Shown piece by piece: positions 58,735 to 64,000 of a DNA stretch of 64,000 nucleotides; the stretch's first letter is position 1; the number at the start of each line of letters is the position of its first letter. This stretch comes from Acidimicrobiaceae bacterium (GTDB lineage Bacteria > Actinomycetota > Acidimicrobiia > Acidimicrobiales > Aldehydirespiratoraceae): positions 1 to 64,000 of the forward strand of contig VYCM01000026.1 in assembly GCA_009843915.1 (NCBI GenBank), written 5' to 3'. The notes beneath the pieces are model-generated. The model ran no database searches. It was not told the origin of the DNA and was given only the letters and a program-made list of their open reading frames with translations. Both the position numbers and the translations under genes were made by a program.

Positions 58735-59838
58735 GTGAAGTTCGCCATGTTCTATGAGATACCGGTGGCCCGGCCCTGGTCGCGCCAGAGTGAGCATCAG
58801 GCCTACCAGGAGGTGGTGGAGCAGGTGCGCCTGGGAGACCAGGTCGGGTTCCACTCGGTGTGGACGGTGGAGCACCACTTCCTGGAGGAGTTCTCGCACT
58901 GCTCAAATCCCGAGGTGCTCTACGGCCATCTCGCGGCAGTCACCGAGAACCTGCGGCTCGGCTACGGCGTACGGCTCATGCCGAAGCCCTACAACCACCC
59001 GGTGCGCACGGCCGAGTCGGTGGCCGTGCTCGACCTGCTCTCGAACGGCCGGGTGGAGCTGGGCACGGGCCGCTCGGCCACCCGGGCCGAGCTGGAGGGT
59101 TTCGGCATCCACCCGAGCGAGACCCGGGCCATGTGGCGCGAGGCCCTGGAGATGACCGTGGCCGCCATGACCAGCGACGAGCTGGAATGGGACGGGCACT
59201 ACTGGCAGATGCCGCCTCGCCGGGTGCTGCCCAAGCCGCTGCAGTCGCCGCACCCCCCGCTGTGGGCCGCGACCAGCTCCGACGGCGGGCACCGCATGAT
59301 CGGGGAGGCGGGCCTGGGGCTGCTGTCGTTCTCGGTGGGCACACCCCCCGAGGAGCTGGCCCGGCGCATCGCCATCTACCGGGAGGGCATCGCCGCATGC
59401 ACCGACCCGATCGGGCGGTTCGTGAACGACCAGGCCGCCACCTTCACCATGGTCAATGTGGCGCCGACGGTGGCCGAGGCGGTCGACGTGGCCGCCGAAT
59501 CGTTCGAGTGGTACCCCAAGACGGGAGCCCGCCTGATCGGGTCGGTGGCCCAGTGGCTGCGGCAGATGGAGGACGAGCTGGGCACCTACGACTATCTGGG
59601 CCGGACCGCGGACCATGTCGAGGACGGCTCGATCGAGCACCTCACTATGGACTACCTGCTGGAGACCAACGCATGCGTCTGCGGCGATCCCGAACGGGCC
59701 ATCGAGATGTTCCGGGCCTATGAGGCCACCGGCTGCGACATGGTGTTCTGCTTGTTCAACCCGTACAAGGTGCCCCACGACAAGGTCATGCAGACCATCG
59801 AGCTGATCGGCACGAAGGTGATCCCGGAGTTCGGGTGA
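58735..59838 (+). CDS. LLM-class flavin-dependent monooxygenase (luciferase-like)
   Basis: Bacterial-luciferase-type TIM-barrel flavoenzyme of 367 residues: MKFAMFYEIPVARPWSRQSE, VWTVEHHFLEEFSHCSNPEVL, LRLGYGVRLMPKPYNHPVRTAE, LDLLSNGRVELGTGRSATRAE and PLWAATSSDGGHRMIGEAGLG. It uses reduced flavin (FMNH2 or F420, not distinguishable here) to oxidise an organic substrate. GTG start with AGGAG 10 bases upstream. It stands between a methyltransferase and a thiolase. In such settings these enzymes often act in ring or side-chain oxidation, but the substrate is unknown. Confidence 0.88.
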   Translation: MKFAMFYEIPVARPWSRQSEHQAYQEVVEQVRLGDQVGFHSVWTVEHHFLEEFSHCSNPEVLYGHLAAVTENLRLGYGVRLMPKPYNHPVRTAESVAVLDLLSNGRVELGTGRSATRAELEGFGIHPSETRAMWREALEMTVAAMTSDELEWDGHYWQMPPRRVLPKPLQSPHPPLWAATSSDGGHRMIGEAGLGLLSFSVGTPPEELARRIAIYREGIAACTDPIGRFVNDQAATFTMVNVAPTVAEAVDVAAESFEWYPKTGARLIGSVAQWLRQMEDELGTYDYLGRTADHVEDGSIEHLTMDYLLETNACVCGDPERAIEMFRAYEATGCDMVFCLFNPYKVPHDKVMQTIELIGTKVIPEFG

Positions 59839-59890
59839 CCGGCGTCGAAGGCATAATCAATAGAGGCACGAGCGCTTGGAGGAGAGTCGA

Positions 59891-61042
59891 ATGGGTGAGG
59901 CATACATAATCGACGCCGTCCGAACCCCAACCGGACGCCGCGGCGGCGGGCTGTCCGAGGTGCATCCCGCCGACCTCGGGGCGGCCGCCATCAAGGCGCT
60001 GCTGCGCCGCACGGGCGTCGACCCCTTGGCTGTCGAGGACGTGATCTTCGGCAACCTCGACAACGTCGGCCCCAACGCGGGCGACATCGCCCGCACCTCC
60101 TGGCTGGCCGCGGGCCTGCCCGAGGCGGTTCCCGGCGTCACGGTCGATCGCCAGTGCGGCTCGGGCCAGCAGGCAGTCAGCTTCGCGGCCATGGGCGTCA
60201 TGGCCGGGGTGAACGACCTGGTGGTGGCGGGCGGTGTGCAGAACATGTCCATGGTGCCCATCGGAACCGCGCTGATCGCGGCCGAGCCTCTGGGCCACGC
60301 CGATCCGTTCACCGGCTCGCAGGGATGGGTGCAGCGCTACGGCACCCAGGAGGTGTCGCAGTTCCGGGGCGCCGAGATGATCGCCGAGAAGTGGGACTTC
60401 AGCCGGGCCGACCTGGAGGCCTACGCGCTGGAGAGCCACCGCCGGGCCATCCAGGCCATCGACGAGGGGCGCTTCGTCGCCGAGATCGAACCGGTCGCCG
60501 GCGTGACCACCGACGAGGGTCCCCGCCGCGACACCTCCCTGGAGAGGATGCAGTCGCTGCCGCCGCTCACCGAGGGCGGGCGGCTCACGGCGGCGGTCTC
60601 CAGCCAGATCAGCGACGGGGCGGCCGCGCTCCTGGTGGCCTCCGAGAGGGCCGTGGAGCAGCGCGGACTGGAGCCCAGAGCCCGCATCCACCACATATCG
60701 GTGCGGGGTGACGACCCGATCTACATGCTGACCGGCCCCATCCCGGCCACCGCCTACGCGCTGGAGCGCACCGGCATGGCCATCGACGACTTCGACCTGT
60801 TCGAGTGCAACGAGGCGTTCGCGCCGGTGCCGATGGCCTGGATGCACGAGCACGACATCCCCCACTCCAAGGTCAACGTCAACGGCGGGGCCATCGCGCT
60901 CGGCCATCCGCTGGGCTGCACCGGGGCCAAGCTGATGACCACCCTGCTGCACGAGCTGGAGCGCACCGGCGGACGTTGGGGCCTGCAGACGATGTGCGAG
61001 GGCGGCGGCCAGGCCAACGTCACCATCATCGAGCGCGTGTGA
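59891..61042 (+). CDS. Acetyl-CoA C-acyltransferase (thiolase)
   Basis: True thiolase of 383 residues from ATG 59891, chosen because GGAGGAG lies 7-12 bases before it. The nucleophilic Cys is in VDRQCGSGQQAV (about residue 89), the His in GGAIALGHPLGCTGAK (about 342) and the second Cys in MCEGGGQANVTI (about 372). The protein starts EAYIIDAVRTPTGRRGG, as in FadA-type enzymes. It would cleave 3-ketoacyl-CoA at the end of beta-oxidation. The stop overlaps the following SDR start by 4 bases. Confidence 0.93.
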   Translation: MGEAYIIDAVRTPTGRRGGGLSEVHPADLGAAAIKALLRRTGVDPLAVEDVIFGNLDNVGPNAGDIARTSWLAAGLPEAVPGVTVDRQCGSGQQAVSFAAMGVMAGVNDLVVAGGVQNMSMVPIGTALIAAEPLGHADPFTGSQGWVQRYGTQEVSQFRGAEMIAEKWDFSRADLEAYALESHRRAIQAIDEGRFVAEIEPVAGVTTDEGPRRDTSLERMQSLPPLTEGGRLTAAVSSQISDGAAALLVASERAVEQRGLEPRARIHHISVRGDDPIYMLTGPIPATAYALERTGMAIDDFDLFECNEAFAPVPMAWMHEHDIPHSKVNVNGGAIALGHPLGCTGAKLMTTLLHELERTGGRWGLQTMCEGGGQANVTIIERV

Positions 61043-61851
61043 GCGACCTGGACCCCGGGACGCGGGACCGCTCCGGGGTGAGCGGCCTGGCGCAGGACAA
61101 GGTGGTGCTGGTCACCGGTGCGGCCGGTGGCATCGGCCGGGCCGCGGCGCTGCAATTCGCCGCGCAGGGCGCGGCCCACGTCGTGGTGGCCGACATCGAC
61201 GCCGAGGGCGCGCTCGCCACGGCCGCCGCCATCATGGAGGCCTCGCAGGAACCTGCAGGAGCCTCAGCCGTGGCCGTCGACGTGACCGACGAGGCCGCCG
61301 TCATCTCGATGGTGGACGGGATCGTCGACGATCACGGCCGTCTAGACATCGCCTTCAACAATGCCGGGATCGCGGACCAGATGTCTGAGTTCCACCATCT
61401 CGACAAGGCTCGCTGGGACCGCATGATCGCAGTCAACTTGAGCAGCGTGTTCCTGTGCATGAAGCACGAGTTGCGCCACATGGCCGAACAGGGCGGCGGC
61501 GCCATCGTCAACACTTCGTCGGGAGCGGGGGTGGTGGCCGCTCCGGGCCAGCCCCACTACACCGCGGCCAAGCACGGTGTGGTCGGGCTGACCAAGGCGG
61601 CCGCCCAGGAGTACGCCCGGCGGGGTATCAGGGTCAACGCCGTGCTGCCGGGCTCCACCGACACTCCCATGATACGGCGCTTCATCGGCGACAACGCCGA
61701 GATCGCCAAGATGATCGCGGCCACCAACATCGGCGGCCGGATGCTCACCCCGGACGAGGTGGCCGAGACGGCGGTGTGGCTGGCCTCCGACGCAGCCAGC
61801 ATGGTCAACGGCCAGTCGCTGATCGTCGACGGCGGCGGACTCGTTCGCTGA
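61039..61851 (+). CDS. Short-chain dehydrogenase/reductase
   Basis: Classical SDR of 270 residues from GTG 61039. The nucleotide-binding TGAAGGIGRAAALQF (about residue 27), the NNAG motif, the catalytic Tyr/Lys in YTAAKHGVVGLTKAA (about 174) and PGSTDTPMIRRFI are present. It ends GQSLIVDGGGLVR, as usual for the FabG-like subgroup. Being translationally coupled to the thiolase gene, it may act as a 3-hydroxyacyl-CoA dehydrogenase in the same pathway, which is an inference. Convergent with carD, 12 bases away, without a clear terminator. Confidence 0.9.
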   Translation: MSDLDPGTRDRSGVSGLAQDKVVLVTGAAGGIGRAAALQFAAQGAAHVVVADIDAEGALATAAAIMEASQEPAGASAVAVDVTDEAAVISMVDGIVDDHGRLDIAFNNAGIADQMSEFHHLDKARWDRMIAVNLSSVFLCMKHELRHMAEQGGGAIVNTSSGAGVVAAPGQPHYTAAKHGVVGLTKAAAQEYARRGIRVNAVLPGSTDTPMIRRFIGDNAEIAKMIAATNIGGRMLTPDEVAETAVWLASDAASMVNGQSLIVDGGGLVR

Positions 61852-61863
61852 GGTCGGGCGGAG

Positions 61864-62343
61864 TCAGGTCAGGGCGATGTCAACCCGGCGCGACGCCTCG
61901 TCCTCGGTCACGTCGAGCGCGAACGACAGCTCCGAGACCAGCACGCTGCGGGCGGTGTTGTAGAGCGTCTTCTCGCCGGCGGAGAGCCCCTTGGCCCGCT
62001 CCCGCAGGGCCAGGTTGCGCACCACCTCGGCCACCTGGTACACGTCGCCCGACTTGAGCTTCTCCTGGTGGTTCTTGTAGCGCCGCGACCAGTTGGCGGG
62101 CTCGCGCACATCACGGCGGGCCAGTACCTCGAAGAGGTCGTCCACGTCCTCGGTGCTGATGGGCCAGCGCATCCCGACGTCCTCGGCCCTGTCGGCGGGC
62201 ACGGCCACGGTCATCTCGCCGTGGGTCATGCGCAGCACGAGATAGTCCTGCTCCTCGCCGAAGGCGGTGCGCTTCTCCAGCCTCACAATCTCAGCGGCAC
62301 CGTGATGCGGGTACACAACCCGATCACCGACCTTGAAGCTCAC
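61864..62343 (-). CDS. carD: CarD-family transcriptional regulator
   Basis: RNA-polymerase-binding regulator of 159 residues. The GTG at 62343 gives VSFKVGDRVVYPHHGAAEIVRLE, the expected N-terminus; the RNAP-interaction domain covers about 1-60 and the DNA-binding helical domain 65-155 (EPANWSRRYKNHQEKLKSGDVYQVAEVVRNL, GLSAGEKTLY). CarD stabilises open promoter complexes in actinobacteria. The ORF-track extension of 24 residues comes from repeat copy 4 and is rejected. It is encoded convergently with the SDR. Confidence 0.95.
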   Translation of the reverse strand: MSFKVGDRVVYPHHGAAEIVRLEKRTAFGEEQDYLVLRMTHGEMTVAVPADRAEDVGMRWPISTEDVDDLFEVLARRDVREPANWSRRYKNHQEKLKSGDVYQVAEVVRNLALRERAKGLSAGEKTLYNTARSVLVSELSFALDVTEDEASRRVDIALT

Positions 62344-62374
62344 TCTGTGGATTCTACCGCCCGCTCGGTCGTGT

Positions 62375-62467
62375 TTCCGCTCCTGTTCGCTTTGCTCACG
62401 GGCCGCTCGGGCCACGGCCTCGCCCGTATGGACCGGATTCGCCCGCCGACCCGCTCGGCCTCTCTAG
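62375..62467 (-). repeat. Dispersed repeat, copy 4
   Basis: Core at 62375-62423, with two or three substitutions from the other copies (CTCCTGTTCGCTTTGCTC instead of CTCTTGTTCGCTGCGCTC), and an extended flank to 62467 that includes the stop codon of the CapA gene. It lies between capA and carD on their common strand. Confidence 0.8.
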
Positions 62468-63675
62468 CGCGGCTCGACTGTCGTACCCAGGAAGGCGAGG
62501 GCGGAGGCGGTCCTTCGAGCGGAGTCCTGGAGCAGCCCCGGATCGCGACCGGTGTCGCGCAGCACGTCGACGATCTCGAAGTTAGAGCGATCCACCCAGG
62601 TGGGGGTGTGGGCGATCCCGGTGACCGACCACCGGCCGGTGGCCTCGTCCTCGGTCACCGTGAGATGGATGATCACGCCGTCCTCGGTGGGCAGCGGGCA
62701 TTCGGTGCAGGTCTCCGGGGACTGGTTCGACAGGAAGTTCCCCAACCCGTAGACGATGAACTCCCCGCCGATCTCGACTACCGGCTGCACCATGTGGGCG
62801 TGGTGGCCGAGGATCAGGTCGATGTCGGGGGAGGCCAGCAAGCGGGGCCCGAGTCCGACCTGCAGTTCGTCGAGCTCGCTGGTGTAGTTGGTGCCCCAAT
62901 GCATTGACAGCATCACGAAGTCGGCGCCAGCGGACCGTGCCCTCCGGGCCTCGTCGAGGATGGTCGCCTCGTCGATGACGTTGGACAGGTAGGACTCGTC
63001 GGGATCGAGCTTTCTGTTGGTGAAGCCGTAGGTGTACGAGAGGTGCGCGATGGTGGCGTCGCCCGCCTCGATCAGCGTGACCTGGTCGCGGGCTTCCGGT
63101 GAGAGGGCCATGCCGGCGTGGGCCACCTGGACCTGATCGAGGGCGCCGATGGTGCCCACGATCCCGTCGCGCCCGGCGTCGGTGGCGTGGTTGGAGGCGA
63201 GCGAGCAGGTGTCGTATCCGGCGTAGGCGATCGCGTCGGCCAGCTCCCTGGGCACGAGGAACGCGGGGAAGTAGGAGAGGTTGGCGTTGTTGGGCGACAT
63301 CGGGCTCTCCACGTGGCACACGGCCAGGTCTGCTTGGCCGAGGATCGGCGCGACACTCGAGAACATCGGCGCGAAGTCCCAGCCGTCGGCGGTGCGAGCC
63401 GCGTCGGCAACCGACTCATGGATGAGCAGGTCGCCGGTGGCCGCGATCGTGAAGGAAGACGGACCGTCGTCCACCGCCGCGGTGACGGTTGGTCCCTCGG
63501 CGGCGACCGGTGGGCTTGCGGACGGGGTGGTTGCGGTCTCGGCTGGTGCGGGCTCTGGCGGGGCAGCCGTGTCGGAGCCGTCATCGTCCAGTGCGATCGA
63601 TGCCGCCGCGCCGCCTACGAGCAGGACGAACAGCACCCAGGCCACCCCCCGCTCCAACGGCGATCGCGGCTCCAT
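62464..63675 (-). CDS. CapA-family (poly-gamma-glutamate synthesis-type) phosphoesterase-fold protein
   Basis: Exported or membrane-anchored protein of 403 residues. One N-terminal membrane segment (VAWVLFVLLVGGAAASIAL, residues 10-28) and an Ala/Pro/Thr-rich linker precede the CapA metallophosphatase-like domain: IAATGDLLIHESV (about residue 77), CHVESPMSPNN, SLASNHATDAGRDG, MLSMHWGTNY, LILGHHAHMVQP and VYGLGNFLSNQ. The family is linked to poly-gamma-glutamate capsules, but many actinobacterial members stand alone without capBC, as here. The stop codon is embedded in repeat copy 4. Confidence 0.88.
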   Translation of the reverse strand: MEPRSPLERGVAWVLFVLLVGGAAASIALDDDGSDTAAPPEPAPAETATTPSASPPVAAEGPTVTAAVDDGPSSFTIAATGDLLIHESVADAARTADGWDFAPMFSSVAPILGQADLAVCHVESPMSPNNANLSYFPAFLVPRELADAIAYAGYDTCSLASNHATDAGRDGIVGTIGALDQVQVAHAGMALSPEARDQVTLIEAGDATIAHLSYTYGFTNRKLDPDESYLSNVIDEATILDEARRARSAGADFVMLSMHWGTNYTSELDELQVGLGPRLLASPDIDLILGHHAHMVQPVVEIGGEFIVYGLGNFLSNQSPETCTECPLPTEDGVIIHLTVTEDEATGRWSVTGIAHTPTWVDRSNFEIVDVLRDTGRDPGLLQDSARRTASALAFLGTTVEPR

Positions 63676-63691
63676 GACTGTTCGGGTCGCC

Positions 63692-64000
63692 TCAGGCCGT
63701 GCCGATGTCGGAGCGCAGGCCCCGGCCTGCGGGCTGAACGGCGGTGAAGCCGTCGGGCGATCGGGCCACCCGGCCTTCGACCACCACCCATTGGATGCCT
63801 GCGGACTCCTGCGCGGGGTCGGCGATCGTGGACCGGTCGGTGACAGTGGCCGGATCGAACACGGTGATGTCGGCGTCGGCGCCGATGCTGAGCCGACCCT
63901 TGCGCAGCAGGGCCGGGCAGCGGCCCTCGAGCAGGCGGGCCGGCTGGATGGTCATCTTGGCGAGTGCGGTGGGGAGGTCGAGAACCTGCCGCTCGCGCAC
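63692..64000 (-). CDS. C-terminal part of an amidohydrolase (D-aminoacylase/N-acyl-D-amino-acid deacylase type)
   Basis: The gene runs off the right edge, so only about 102 codons are seen. The text LDLPTALAKMTIQPARLLEGRCPAL, KGRLSIGADADITVFDPATVTDRSTI and IQWVVVEGRVARSPDG is typical of the end of D-aminoacylase/dihydroorotase-like amidohydrolases, where the chain returns to the small beta domain. Metal-ligand residues lie outside the window, so no substrate can be proposed. It is 16 bases upstream of the CapA gene on the same strand. Confidence 0.75.
   Translation of the reverse strand: MRERQVLDLPTALAKMTIQPARLLEGRCPALLRKGRLSIGADADITVFDPATVTDRSTIADPAQESAGIQWVVVEGRVARSPDGFTAVQPAGRGLRSDIGTA

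Noticed and set aside
61864-62415. Longer CarD start (MARAAREQSEQER...)
   Set aside because: The extra 24 residues are encoded by dispersed repeat copy 4, and the family N-terminus begins at GTG 62343.

Overview
This window looks like chromosomal DNA from a high-GC member of the Actinomycetota, most likely an Acidimicrobiia-type organism; this placement is inferred from gene content, not from a search. The clues are a CarD regulator, a MshC-like mycothiol ligase, an InhA-type enoyl reductase, the thrS-HIT gene order also seen in mycobacteria, many acyl-CoA dehydrogenases and SCPx-type thiolase/DUF35 genes, and heavy use of GTG and TTG starts. No phage, insertion sequence, CRISPR array or rRNA was seen. 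Coding density is very high and many adjacent genes overlap by 1 to 4 bases.

Left part (1-12.5 kb, mostly minus strand): the end of a quinone oxidoreductase-like gene, citrate synthase, a short acyl-CoA carboxyltransferase, a LysR regulator with a readable promoter, and aconitase with a terminator hairpin. A lipid-type group follows: PlsC acyltransferase, a LarA-like (DUF2088) protein and a reductase-HAD fusion. D-Ala-D-Ala ligase comes next. The 339-base gap between ddl and the divergent murF holds a four-unit tandem hairpin array of about 70 bases per unit.

Middle (12.8-38.2 kb, mostly plus strand): murF, an amidase, tRNA-Val(CAC), two LytM/M23 peptidases, a seven-plus-helix membrane protein, two DUF35 proteins with two Cys-less thiolase-like proteins, a thiamine pyrophosphokinase-like gene, an aminotransferase and a DacB-type carboxypeptidase. 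Then come a minus-strand ABC exporter pair with an extra ATPase, two tandem CNNM/CBS membrane proteins, FabI/InhA, MshC, ThrS and a HIT protein. A dispersed repeat of about 50 to 100 bases occurs four times between 23.6 and 62.5 kb.

Right part (38.2-64 kb): a two-gene xanthine dehydrogenase-type enzyme, tRNA-Pro(TGG), a heteromeric acyl-CoA dehydrogenase pair and an ArsI/CadI-like dioxygenase. These lead into a purine island (44.8-56.6 kb): two amidohydrolase-type deaminases (MtaD/SsnA-like and 8-oxoguanine deaminase-like), an adenosine deaminase homologue, a BMP-type nucleoside ABC importer (lipoprotein, double ATPase, two permeases), a Rieske oxygenase, an adenine deaminase-like enzyme and a Rieske-less oxygenase that keeps only the mononuclear iron domain. 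Read together with the xanthine dehydrogenase, this suggests uptake, deamination and oxidative (possibly N-demethylating) breakdown of modified purines or nucleosides. It is the most interesting system in the window. The end holds an acyl-CoA dehydrogenase, a methyltransferase, a luciferase-like monooxygenase, a thiolase, an SDR, CarD, a CapA-type protein and the end of an amidohydrolase.
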